From the NCBI GenBank assembly GCA_001689405.1, contig LUJO01000044.1, positions 1-33,838 on the forward strand: DNA of 33,838 nt. The letters are read 5' to 3'. The notes below the pieces were generated by a model. The model saw nothing but the letters and a program-made list of their open reading frames with translations, searched no databases and had not been told where the DNA came from. This stretch comes from Candidatus Homeothermus arabinoxylanisolvens (GTDB lineage: Bacteria > Bacteroidota > Bacteroidia > Bacteroidales > Muribaculaceae). This document shows positions 1-7,239 of this stretch, piece after piece. Every line of letters begins with the position of its first letter. Positions within the stretch are counted from its first letter, which is position 1. The position numbers were made by a program, and so were the translations under genes.

Positions 1-9
1 TATGATTTT

Positions 10-23
10 TTAGTGGACACTAA
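10..23. repeat. Short perfect dyad upstream of ugd
   Basis: TTAGTG (10-15) and CACTAA (18-23) are perfect reverse complements around a 2-base spacer. It lies about 100 bases upstream of the ugd -7 box, so it could be a distal operator or the remains of a feature belonging to the gene left of the window. Nothing else is recognisable in bases 1-90. Confidence 0.4.
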
Positions 24-91
24 TGATATACATTATATATTTTTTAACGACAATTTTGGCCGCAAATTATACATACACGACATTTTATGCA

Positions 92-134
92 TGTACGTTA
101 TAATTTTTACTAAATTTGCGGCACAAAACGTACA
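92..134 (+). promoter_or_regulatory. ugd promoter (-7 box TAAATTTG at 111-118) flanked by an inverted repeat
   Basis: TAAATTTG at 111-118 matches the Bacteroidetes -7 consensus TAnnTTTG exactly; a convincing -33 TTTG is not visible. An 8-base inverted repeat, TGTACGTT (92-99) and AACGTACA (127-134), brackets the box almost symmetrically, and the right copy ends 3 bases before the start codon. This arrangement would suit a repressor operator, but no regulator is identified. Confidence 0.6.
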
Positions 135-137
135 CTG

Positions 138-1448
138 ATGAAAATAGCAATTGTTGGAACCGGTTATGTGGGTCTTGTATCAGGAGCATGTTTTGCCGAA
201 GTAGGCATAGATGTAACATGTGTCGACATCGACACCCGCAAAATCGACAATTTGAAAAACGGAATAATTCCGATATACGAGCCGGGACTCGATGATCTTG
301 TAACCCGAAACGTCAAAGAGGGAAGACTGCATTTCACCACTGACCTCACTTCGTGTCTGGACGAGGTTGAAGTCGTGTTCAGCGCCGTAGGCACCCCTCC
401 CGACGAGGACGGCTCGGCCGACTTACGCTATGTAAAGGAAGTGGCACGTACATTTGGCCGCAACATAAACAAATACACCATATTAGTCACTAAAAGCACT
501 GTGCCCGTAGGCACCGCCGCCAAAATAAAAAGCATCATCGATGAAGAGCTGAACGCCCGTGGTGTAAACATATCATACGAAGTAGCGTCAAACCCCGAGT
601 TTTTAAAAGAGGGAGCCGCCATCAAGGACTTCATGTCGCCCGACCGCGTTGTCATAGGCATAGAGAGCGACCGCGCACGCAAAGTCATGGAACGTCTATA
701 CCGGCCGTTTTTACTGAATAATTTCAGAGTCATATTCATGGACATAGCGTCGGCCGAAATGACCAAATATGCCGCCAACTCCATGCTTGCCACCCGCATA
801 TCGTTTATGAACGATATAGCCAATCTCTGTGAATTGGTCGGCGCCGATGTAAACATGGTGCGCAAAGGCATAGGCACGGATGTGAGAATCGGGAATAAAT
901 TTCTGTACGCCGGTTGCGGATACGGCGGTTCATGCTTTCCCAAAGATGTAAAAGCGCTCATAAGCACGGGCCGTGAAAACGGTTACCGTATGCGTATAAT
1001 AGAAGCGGTTGAGGAGGTGAACAACGCTCAAAAAAGCATAGTGCTGCGCAAACTTAAAAATACACTCGGCATATTAAAGGATAAACGCATAGCCATATGG
1101 GGACTGGCGTTCAAACCGGAAACCGACGACATGAGAGAGGCTCCGTCGCTTGTAGTAATCGACGGACTGCTCAAAGAGGGTGCGGAAGTGACGGTATATG
1201 ACCCGGTAAGCATGGACGAATGCCGCCGGCGACTCGGCGACTCGGTAAGATATGCCCGTGACATGTATGAGGCGGTAATAGACTCCGACGCCATAGCGCT
1301 AATGACCGAATGGAAGCAATTCAGAGTGCCGTCATGGAGCATAATCAAGCGTGTCATGCGAGGCAATACCGTGATAGACGGACGCAACATCTATGACCCG
1401 GCGGAGCTTGCCGAAGAGGGCTTCGAATACCACTGCATCGGCAAGTGA
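138..1448 (+). CDS. ugd: UDP-glucose 6-dehydrogenase
   Basis: Oxidises UDP-glucose to UDP-glucuronate with two NAD+ in the cytoplasm, supplying uronic acid for capsule or other surface polysaccharides. The 436 residues match the usual family length. Visible features are the N-terminal dinucleotide-binding GxGYVG motif (residues 7-12), the NPEFLKEG segment (152-159) of the catalytic domain, Lys210 and Asn214 in the central helix, and the catalytic Cys266 within GGSCFPKD (263-270). The C-terminal UDP-binding domain contains the typical WGLAFKPETDDMREAP segment. The ATG at 138 puts the GxGYVG motif at the expected distance from the N terminus. It is monocistronic: promoter at 111-118 and a perfect hairpin immediately after the stop. 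No glycosyltransferase cluster is visible around it. Confidence 0.96.
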   Translation: MKIAIVGTGYVGLVSGACFAEVGIDVTCVDIDTRKIDNLKNGIIPIYEPGLDDLVTRNVKEGRLHFTTDLTSCLDEVEVVFSAVGTPPDEDGSADLRYVKEVARTFGRNINKYTILVTKSTVPVGTAAKIKSIIDEELNARGVNISYEVASNPEFLKEGAAIKDFMSPDRVVIGIESDRARKVMERLYRPFLLNNFRVIFMDIASAEMTKYAANSMLATRISFMNDIANLCELVGADVNMVRKGIGTDVRIGNKFLYAGCGYGGSCFPKDVKALISTGRENGYRMRIIEAVEEVNNAQKSIVLRKLKNTLGILKDKRIAIWGLAFKPETDDMREAPSLVVIDGLLKEGAEVTVYDPVSMDECRRRLGDSVRYARDMYEAVIDSDAIALMTEWKQFRVPSWSIIKRVMRGNTVIDGRNIYDPAELAEEGFEYHCIGK

Positions 1449-1469
1449 CACGATTTAGATTATCAGCTA

Positions 1470-1513
1470 AATAAAACTCATGAAATAGCACATATAATTT
1501 CATGAGTTTTATT
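1470..1513 (+). terminator. Hairpin terminator after ugd
   Basis: A perfect 17-base inverted repeat (1470-1486 with 1497-1513) around a 10-base loop begins 22 bases after the ugd stop. The stem is AT-rich and its right arm ends in TTTTATT. The right arm runs directly into the -7 box of the next gene, so it could also influence that promoter. Confidence 0.75.
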
Positions 1514-1520
1514 ATATTTG
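1513..1520 (+). promoter_or_regulatory. -7 box TATATTTG for the endonuclease I-like gene
   Basis: TATATTTG matches TAnnTTTG exactly. The -33 region falls inside the ugd terminator hairpin and has no clear TTTG. Transcription would begin about 1526, downstream of the TTG at 1518, which supports the internal GTG start at 1554. Confidence 0.6.
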
Positions 1521-1553
1521 CAATCATACGGAAACTTAAATAACCTTAATCCT

Positions 1554-2567
1554 GTGAAACCGAACAAACGACTCCTTACGGCAATGCTTACTGTCATAAC
1601 CATATCGTCATCGGTCTACGCCGATGCGGTGGACGATTATGCCATAGGCAGAAAAGGCGAAGCTCTTAAAGGCACATTGCAAAAGCACTACACCCCGCTG
1701 CGTCTTACGGAACCGGATCTCGTATACAAAACCGTATGCGAGATAAGCGGGAACATTGACCGCTTTACGGGCACGGCAACGGGTACGGAAACGAGCCACA
1801 CGACGGTAGGAGCCGCACTGCACCCCGACTGGCTCAGGATGTGGCCCGAGAAGAAAGATGCGGCATCGCGTGACATGCACAATCTCGGACTGATTGACAA
1901 AAGCGCCGAAGCGGAAAGAGCCACACGCCCGCTCGGTGACGTGACCGACGTAAAAATACAAGGCGACGGATGGGCCATAGGATATGCGCCATATGGTGAA
2001 AATGACCGGATGGAATGCTTCGAGCCGGCAGCGGAATACAAGGGCGATTTTGCCCGTATCATGTTTTACGCGGCCACTATATATCCGGCCACGCTATGGT
2101 ATGACTGGGGCAATGTGATATTTGAAACGAACACGTACCCCACACTAAGAAAAGAAGCGGCTGCGACATATATAAAATGGCACAGAGAAGATCCGGTCGA
2201 TGAACAAGAACGCATACTCAACGGAAAGATTGAGAATATACAGGGCAACCGCAATCCGTTTATCGACCATCCCGAACTTGCCGAGTACCTGTGGGGTGAC
2301 AAAAAGGATATGCCATACCGTGGCGGAACTTCCACCGATCCCGAAAATCCCGACCGGACAAAAATACCGCTTCACGGAGTATATAAACTAAGCGACCTGT
2401 ACATAGACCTGTATTCGCCGTATGTAAGCGCCGATGCACGCTGGACTGTAGACGGCAAAAGCGCGTCAGGCACATTAAGCACCCATACGCTGGGCACAGG
2501 GACCCACGAACTGCGCTACACCACCGAAAATGAAAAAGGTAAACTGCTAATAACCATAGAGCCATGA
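1554..2567 (+). CDS. Exported endonuclease I-like protein (EndA/Vvn family), active site altered
   Basis: The 337-residue product starts at GTG 1554. An upstream in-frame TTG (1518) would lie inside the promoter, whereas the GTG is followed at once by a signal peptide (positive start, hydrophobic stretch, likely cleavage after VYA, residues 21-23). The protein resembles periplasmic/secreted endonuclease I: DMHNL (107-111), GDFARIMFY (164-172) and NRNPFIDHPELAEYLW (232-247) are family hallmarks. However, the usual Glu-His catalytic pair appears as Leu-His (H90 in ALHPDW), and the downstream Asn metal ligand, by my alignment, is Glu119. Activity may therefore be changed or lost. The last ~60 residues look like a small beta-sandwich tail. 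The stop overlaps the next start (ATGA), implying translational coupling to the lipoprotein. Confidence 0.75.
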   Translation: MKPNKRLLTAMLTVITISSSVYADAVDDYAIGRKGEALKGTLQKHYTPLRLTEPDLVYKTVCEISGNIDRFTGTATGTETSHTTVGAALHPDWLRMWPEKKDAASRDMHNLGLIDKSAEAERATRPLGDVTDVKIQGDGWAIGYAPYGENDRMECFEPAAEYKGDFARIMFYAATIYPATLWYDWGNVIFETNTYPTLRKEAAATYIKWHREDPVDEQERILNGKIENIQGNRNPFIDHPELAEYLWGDKKDMPYRGGTSTDPENPDRTKIPLHGVYKLSDLYIDLYSPYVSADARWTVDGKSASGTLSTHTLGTGTHELRYTTENEKGKLLITIEP

Positions 2568-3022
2568 AATTCAGTCTGCCGATAATAGCCCTGACAACGG
2601 CATTGCTATGCCTGACTGGGTGCAGACACGAGAAACCGTACAAAATAGACGACCCGTCACAGTTATTGCCCTCCGATCCAGACAATCCCGCGCCTCCGCC
2701 CTACTCCTTCGCCCCGGAACTCGACAATCCCGATACACGATACGTTTCAGAATCGTTAGAGATGCACTACAGCCGGGGAGGCATACTTGCCTCGACATCG
2801 CCCGGGAAAACAATCATGACCGACCTTGCTACCGGCAAACGGATAGAATTTTCGGGCACGACTGACAAAGTCGGCGACATAAACGCCCCTGAACTGCATG
2901 TAGACGGCAACCGCGTGGCTATAGAAAAAGCTACTGTTGAACGGACCGATAAAAAAGGGACTTGGATACACATCCAAGCCCCTGATGACAAACATATCGT
3001 AATAGTTGTAAGCGACCTGTAG
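2564..3022 (+). CDS. Small lipoprotein coupled to the endonuclease I-like gene
   Basis: 152 residues of unknown function. The N terminus is a type II (lipoprotein) signal peptide with lipobox LTGC and lipidated Cys20. A proline-rich, acidic linker (about residues 30-60) follows, then a predicted beta-rich domain to the end. No clear acidic lipoprotein-export signal follows the Cys, so its final membrane and side are uncertain. Its ATG overlaps the previous stop by four bases, so the two proteins are probably co-translated and may work together. It might be an outer-membrane partner or inhibitor of the nuclease-like protein, but that is inference only. Its stop codon directly abuts the stop of lgt on the other strand. 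Confidence 0.8.
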   Translation: MKFSLPIIALTTALLCLTGCRHEKPYKIDDPSQLLPSDPDNPAPPPYSFAPELDNPDTRYVSESLEMHYSRGGILASTSPGKTIMTDLATGKRIEFSGTTDKVGDINAPELHVDGNRVAIEKATVERTDKKGTWIHIQAPDDKHIVIVVSDL

Positions 3023-3883
3023 TCACTTGCGCCGTGCCGGAGTCTTATCGTCGGCATACCTGTCAGGGAACGACAGATGCTGCCGCGGACGAGTCATGGC
3101 ATATAAGATAAGCCCCAAGCCCAAAACGATAAACGGTATGCTCAATTGCTGACCTATATTAAGTGTCATTGTAGCTTCACGGGCTACCTGATCATTCTTT
3201 ATAAACTCAATCAGGAACCGCGGAAGGAAAATACCGATGAAGAATACTCCGAGAATAAGGCCGGGACGTTCCTCGGCATTTTTCTTCCAATACATCCACA
3301 TGAGCAAGGCAAACAGAGCGAAATAGCAAAGCGCCTCATATATCTGCGTAGGATGCACAGCCTGTCCTTCATACAATTCATGCCATTCCCGGGAGCGGAC
3401 AAACATGAATCCCCACGGCAATGTCGTGGCCGTGCCGTAAATCTCTGAATTAAACAGATTTCCGATACGTATAAGCCCCCCTACAAGAGCTATAGCCACC
3501 ACCAGACGGTCAAAAGTCCATAAAGGGCTCTTTTTAGTGACAAATATGGAAAACAGAATAACCGCGATTATGATAGCGATAGTACCGCCATGGCTGGCCA
3601 GTCCACCTTCCCAGATGTAGAGTATACGTATAGGATCGGCCTTATACACGTCCCATTCGTAAAAGAACACGTGCCCAAGTCTGGCACCCACAAACGTAGC
3701 GACAACGACATAAATCAACAATATGCCAAGCCAACGCTCCGGGGCACCTTCATGCTTGAACATGCGGGCCACAATCTCGTATCCGATGAGGAAGCCGACA
3801 GCAAACATGAGACCATACCAACGTACGGTAACAAATCCGCTGAACAATTCGGGATTGACATTCCAAGTAATGAAGTCAAGCAT
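3023..3883 (-). CDS. lgt: Prolipoprotein diacylglyceryl transferase
   Basis: Transfers diacylglycerol from phosphatidylglycerol to the lipobox Cys of prelipoproteins at the inner membrane, the first step of lipoprotein maturation. The 286 residues contain about seven hydrophobic segments. Family features seen are the RWYGL segment near the N terminus (21-25), ASHGG (96-100, with the essential-type His98), and the signature region RIGNLFNSEIYG (139-150), a mild variant of the usual GRxGNFxNxE. HPTQIYE follows. It is the last gene of a pta-ackA-ddh-lgt unit, 7 bases after ddh. The C-terminal tail (SFPDRYADDKTPARRK) is polar and presumably cytoplasmic. There is no room for a terminator before the convergent lipoprotein gene. 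Confidence 0.95.
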   Translation of the reverse strand: MLDFITWNVNPELFSGFVTVRWYGLMFAVGFLIGYEIVARMFKHEGAPERWLGILLIYVVVATFVGARLGHVFFYEWDVYKADPIRILYIWEGGLASHGGTIAIIIAVILFSIFVTKKSPLWTFDRLVVAIALVGGLIRIGNLFNSEIYGTATTLPWGFMFVRSREWHELYEGQAVHPTQIYEALCYFALFALLMWMYWKKNAEERPGLILGVFFIGIFLPRFLIEFIKNDQVAREATMTLNIGQQLSIPFIVLGLGLILYAMTRPRQHLSFPDRYADDKTPARRK

Positions 3884-3890
3884 ACAAAGA

Positions 3891-4790
3891 TTATACTAAA
3901 TGACGTATAAGTTCCTCACGATCGCCGTAAAGCATGTCGATGACAGGTATCTCAATCATCGTATAAGCACCGGGACGCTCTATCATCGTGGCACGGGCCA
4001 CGCCGACAAGTATCTGGGCCGTAAGCGCCGGATTGTTTATCGACATATTGAATTCGAAACGCTGGTTCTGGGTAGTACCGGAAACACCTTTACGCACCAT
4101 ATTCACGCCATGGCCCATATCCTTTATATCATCGACCGAAGGCACGGCAAACACATGGGTCTCGTCGCTGGCGAAGTACGGGTCTGCCTTTACCGCACGG
4201 GCTATGTCATCAATATTATAACCGTCCTCGACCTCGACATACACCATGCGGCGATGTATGCCGGTGCCGAGCGGAATAGTCATCGACAGAGCGTTTTTCA
4301 CACCGGGCTTTGACTTTACGGCGACAGTGTGGCCCATACTCATACCGGGTCCGAAGTTGGTGTAAGTGACACCTTTTGGAGCAGCTGCCTGCATTAGAGC
4401 ACGTACAATGGAGTCGCTGCCCGGGTCCCAACCGGCAGATATTATAGCTACCGAATTATTAGACTCGGCAATAGGAGCCAGTTTGGCCCGCAGGTCAGCG
4501 ATGCCGCCGTGAATATCATAACTGTCGACAGTGTTTATACCTTTTGCCAACAACTCACACGCATACTTCTCCACTTCACGGGTAGGAGTACACAGCACAG
4601 CCACATCAACATCGTCAAGCTCCATGACATCGGCAGTCACTTTATAGCCTGACAACTCGGCGGGACGCTCTGCCGGATTACGTCTGACAACACCCGCTAT
4701 CTCAAAGTCGGGTGCCTGTTGAAGTGCTTCAAGCACATACTTTCCAATATTGCCATATCCAACAATGGCAGCTCTGATTTTTTTCATCAT
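3891..4790 (-). CDS. ddh: meso-diaminopimelate D-dehydrogenase
   Basis: NADPH-dependent enzyme interconverting tetrahydrodipicolinate plus ammonia with meso-diaminopimelate. This one-step route supplies peptidoglycan cross-link precursor and lysine. The 299 residues fit the Bacteroidetes form. A Rossmann GYGNIGKYV motif sits at residues 11-19, followed by the VVRRNP segment typical of NADP-binding members. SAGWDPGSDSI and GPGMSMGHTVAVKSKPGVKNALSMTIP are characteristic of the substrate-binding domain. The protein begins Met-Met, so the start could be either ATG (4788-4790 or 4785-4787). It lies 24 bases after ackA and 7 bases before lgt in one transcription unit. The neighbours suggest co-expression with central metabolism and envelope growth, not a lysine-only operon. 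Confidence 0.93.
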   Translation of the reverse strand: MMKKIRAAIVGYGNIGKYVLEALQQAPDFEIAGVVRRNPAERPAELSGYKVTADVMELDDVDVAVLCTPTREVEKYACELLAKGINTVDSYDIHGGIADLRAKLAPIAESNNSVAIISAGWDPGSDSIVRALMQAAAPKGVTYTNFGPGMSMGHTVAVKSKPGVKNALSMTIPLGTGIHRRMVYVEVEDGYNIDDIARAVKADPYFASDETHVFAVPSVDDIKDMGHGVNMVRKGVSGTTQNQRFEFNMSINNPALTAQILVGVARATMIERPGAYTMIEIPVIDMLYGDREELIRHLV

Positions 4791-4814
4791 AGTATAGTGT
4801 TAATAATGCATATA

Positions 4815-6026
4815 TTATTCGGGCTGCCGTCCGTTGACGATAGCTTCCGTATCACGTGCAATCATCAACTCCTCGTCAGTCGGTATGACGACGACTTTCA
4901 CTTTGGAGTCAGCCGATGATATAACCTTTTCCTCACCTCTGGATGCAGCGTTGACTTCGTCGTCAATCTTCACCCCGAGATAACTGAGGTGGTCACATAC
5001 TCTCTTGCGCAGCGGCTGCTGGTTCTCACCCACACCACCGGTAAAGACTATTATGTCTACACCGTCGAGCACAGCTGTAAATGCGCCTATATACTTAATT
5101 ATACGGTATATGTACATGTCAAGGGCCAGTTTGGCTCTCTCATCGCCACGAGCTATAGCGGCATCGATGTCGCGCATGTCAGACGATATGCCTGACACTC
5201 CGAGTACACCGCTCTTCTTGTTAATGAGATCGCTCAGCTCTTTGGTCGACAGATGCTCCTTATCCATAATGAATGTAAGAGCACCGGGATCGACATCGCC
5301 TACACGGGTTCCCATCATAAGCCCCTCCACAGGAGTAAGGCCCATCGAGGTGTCAACGCTCTTGCCGTCTTTTACGGCAGTGATAGAGCCGCCGTTGCCG
5401 ATATGACAGGTGATTATACGCTGCTTCTCATAAGGTACACCGAGAAAATCGCAGACTCTACGGGCCACGTAACGGTGACTTGTTCCGTGGAAACCGTAGC
5501 GACGTATACCGTACTTCTCATAGAGTTCATAAGGAAGTGCGTACATATAAGCCTCTTTCGGCATAGTCTGATGGAAAGCCGTATCGAATACTGCGACCTG
5601 AGGCACACCCGGCATAAGCTCTGTTATAGCCTCAATACCTGCCATATTTACAGGATTGTGAAGCGGAGCCACATCATAGCACTCCTTTATTTTAGCGATA
5701 ACCTCGTCATCGATCTTCACGCTCTTGTTGAACTTCTCTCCGCCATGTACCACACGGTGGCCTACGGCATCGATCTCTTTAAAGCTCTTTATGCAGCCGT
5801 ATTGCGGGTCAGTCAGAGTATTAAGTATGTCGTTGATGGCCTTACGATGATCGGGTATCGGCTCCTCGACAGTCTTCTTTTCGCCGTCGGGCAATTTAAA
5901 TTTTATAAAGGAGCCGGGAAGTCCTATCTTCTCGACACCTCCCTCGGCGAGAGTGTTTTTATTGTCAACGTCAATAAGTTTATATTTTACGGAACTGCTG
6001 CCGCAGTTTAGTACAAGTATATTCAT
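4815..6026 (-). CDS. ackA: Acetate kinase
   Basis: Converts acetyl phosphate plus ADP to acetate plus ATP, the ATP-yielding last step of acetate fermentation in the cytoplasm. The 403 residues are full length. The N-terminal signature LNCGSSSVKYKL begins at residue 6 (Asn7 binds phosphate). GHRVVHGG (89-96, Arg91), VFDTAFHQTMP (146-156, Asp148) and GFHGTSHRYV (178-187, His180) carry the catalytic residues. MGTRVGDVDPGAL is the second family signature, and FTGGVGEN lies near the C terminus. It is 30 bases downstream of pta, the usual functional pairing, and is followed by ddh and lgt. Confidence 0.97.
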   Translation of the reverse strand: MNILVLNCGSSSVKYKLIDVDNKNTLAEGGVEKIGLPGSFIKFKLPDGEKKTVEEPIPDHRKAINDILNTLTDPQYGCIKSFKEIDAVGHRVVHGGEKFNKSVKIDDEVIAKIKECYDVAPLHNPVNMAGIEAITELMPGVPQVAVFDTAFHQTMPKEAYMYALPYELYEKYGIRRYGFHGTSHRYVARRVCDFLGVPYEKQRIITCHIGNGGSITAVKDGKSVDTSMGLTPVEGLMMGTRVGDVDPGALTFIMDKEHLSTKELSDLINKKSGVLGVSGISSDMRDIDAAIARGDERAKLALDMYIYRIIKYIGAFTAVLDGVDIIVFTGGVGENQQPLRKRVCDHLSYLGVKIDDEVNAASRGEEKVISSADSKVKVVVIPTDEELMIARDTEAIVNGRQPE

Positions 6027-6056
6027 TTTGATTATGTTTTTGAGGGAAGTCTTTAT

Positions 6057-7076
6057 TTACTTTTTTCTGCTTTTGGCACCTATGGCCTGATTACAGGTTA
6101 TGATTATAGTTTTGTAAATATCCTCGGGGAAACATCCGCGCGACAGGTCATTTACAGGAGCGGCAAGACCTTGCAGAATAGGACCTACAGCCTGAACTCC
6201 GGCTAGACGCTGTACAAGTTTGTAAGCTATATTACCGGTTTCGAGCGACGGGAATACGAGTACGTCAGCCTTTCCGCTCAAAGGACTGTCGGGTGCCTTG
6301 CTCTTTGCAACCCCCGGCACTATAGCGGCATCGGCCTGAAGCTCACCGTCGACAATAAGTTCGGGATCGGCTTCGTGTACGAGTTTCACAGCTTCTATAA
6401 CCTTGTTTACCCTCTCATGCTTGGCGCTTCCCTTGGTTGAGAAACTAAGCATGGCTATGCGCGGTTCTATACCGGCTATGTCACGCGCGGTATCGGCGGT
6501 TGAAAGTGCGATCTGAGCCAACTCCTTGGCTGTAGGATCGGGCAACACGGCACAATCGGCAAATACGAGTATATTGTTTTCGCCGAAAGGACTTCCTTCA
6601 GGAAGCAGCATAAGGAATGCTCCCGAAACGACTTCAATGCCCGGTTTAGTCTTTATCACCTGAAATGCGGCGCGAAGTACATTTCCGGTAGTATTCAGCG
6701 CACCGGCCACCTGACCGTCGGCATCGCCGTTTTTAATCATAAGACATCCGAGATAGAGCGGATTGGCAGCCATGCGGCGGGCATCGTCCATAGTGACGCC
6801 TTTGTTCTTGCGGAGCTCGTAAAATATAGGAGCATACACATCGATAATCTCCTCATCGGAAGGATCGACGATACGGGCCTTACATATATTGGTCAAACTT
6901 AATTCACATGCTACATTGGCGATTTCGTCAGGGTTACCTATCAATATCACATCGGCTATGCCTTCCATGATTATGCGGTCGGCTGCGGTAAGTGTACGAG
7001 GTTCAGTCCCTTCGGGAAGCACAATTCGCTGACGGCTCTGTTTAGCCTTTGAAGTCAACTTGTCAAAAAGTACCAT
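6057..7076 (-). CDS. pta: Phosphate acetyltransferase
   Basis: Interconverts acetyl-CoA and acetyl phosphate, feeding AckA. The 339 residues are the short form (catalytic domain only, without the N-terminal regulatory domains of the enterobacterial enzyme). Recognisable segments are IVLPEGTEPRTLTAA at the N terminus, DGQVAGALNTTGNVLRAAFQ, LPDPTAKELAQIA, MLSFSTKGSAKHERV, and the C-terminal NDLSRGCFPEDIYKT. It is the first gene of the pta-ackA-ddh-lgt unit. A perfect -7 box lies about 30 bases upstream and an AT-only palindrome lies further upstream. Confidence 0.96.
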   Translation of the reverse strand: MVLFDKLTSKAKQSRQRIVLPEGTEPRTLTAADRIIMEGIADVILIGNPDEIANVACELSLTNICKARIVDPSDEEIIDVYAPIFYELRKNKGVTMDDARRMAANPLYLGCLMIKNGDADGQVAGALNTTGNVLRAAFQVIKTKPGIEVVSGAFLMLLPEGSPFGENNILVFADCAVLPDPTAKELAQIALSTADTARDIAGIEPRIAMLSFSTKGSAKHERVNKVIEAVKLVHEADPELIVDGELQADAAIVPGVAKSKAPDSPLSGKADVLVFPSLETGNIAYKLVQRLAGVQAVGPILQGLAAPVNDLSRGCFPEDIYKTIIITCNQAIGAKSRKK

Positions 7077-7104
7077 AATTATATCTGTTTTGTGTTTTAA
7101 TACG

Positions 7105-7112
7105 CAAAATTA
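7105..7112 (-). promoter_or_regulatory. -7 box of the pta-ackA-ddh-lgt unit
   Basis: Read on the minus strand the bases are TAATTTTG, an exact TAnnTTTG. A -33 TTTG at the expected spacing is not evident. The pta start codon is about 29 bases downstream, giving a short leader. Confidence 0.6.
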
Positions 7113-7142
7113 AAACTTTATGCGTATAATATGAACGCCTCA

Positions 7143-7169
7143 TTAATATTTTTTCACAAAAAATATTAA
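7143..7169. repeat. AT-only 12-base perfect palindrome upstream of pta
   Basis: TTAATATTTTTT (7143-7154) and AAAAAATATTAA (7158-7169) are perfect reverse complements around CAC. It sits about 30-57 bases upstream of the pta -7 box and between it and the terminator of the TPR gene. It may be an upstream activating/operator site or a second terminator-like hairpin. Confidence 0.55.
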
Positions 7170-7183
7170 CAGAGTTTTAAAAC

Positions 7184-7217
7184 AATGAAAGCACCGGAAA
7201 AATCCGGTGCTTTCATT
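7184..7217 (-). terminator. Terminator of the gyrA-TPR unit
   Basis: A perfect 15-base stem (7184-7198 with 7203-7217) closes a 4-base loop and begins 22 bases after the TPR gene's stop. Its core CACCGGA/TCCGGTG is GC-rich. On the minus strand it is followed by GTTTTAAAAC, so it is a plausible intrinsic terminator insulating pta. Confidence 0.8.
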
Positions 7218-7239
7218 ATTATATATATTTATCATGCTT

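Noticed and set aside
91..138. Short reading frame before ugd and another at about 23436-23480
   Set aside because: Both lack biased codons or an associated terminator; the first begins upstream of the predicted transcription start and the second is on the strand opposite lpxD without a promoter. Neither resembles an attenuation leader.
1518..1553. Longer endonuclease I-like frame starting at TTG 1518
   Set aside because: The TTG is inside the -7 box region and the extra residues precede a good signal peptide; GTG 1554 fits better.
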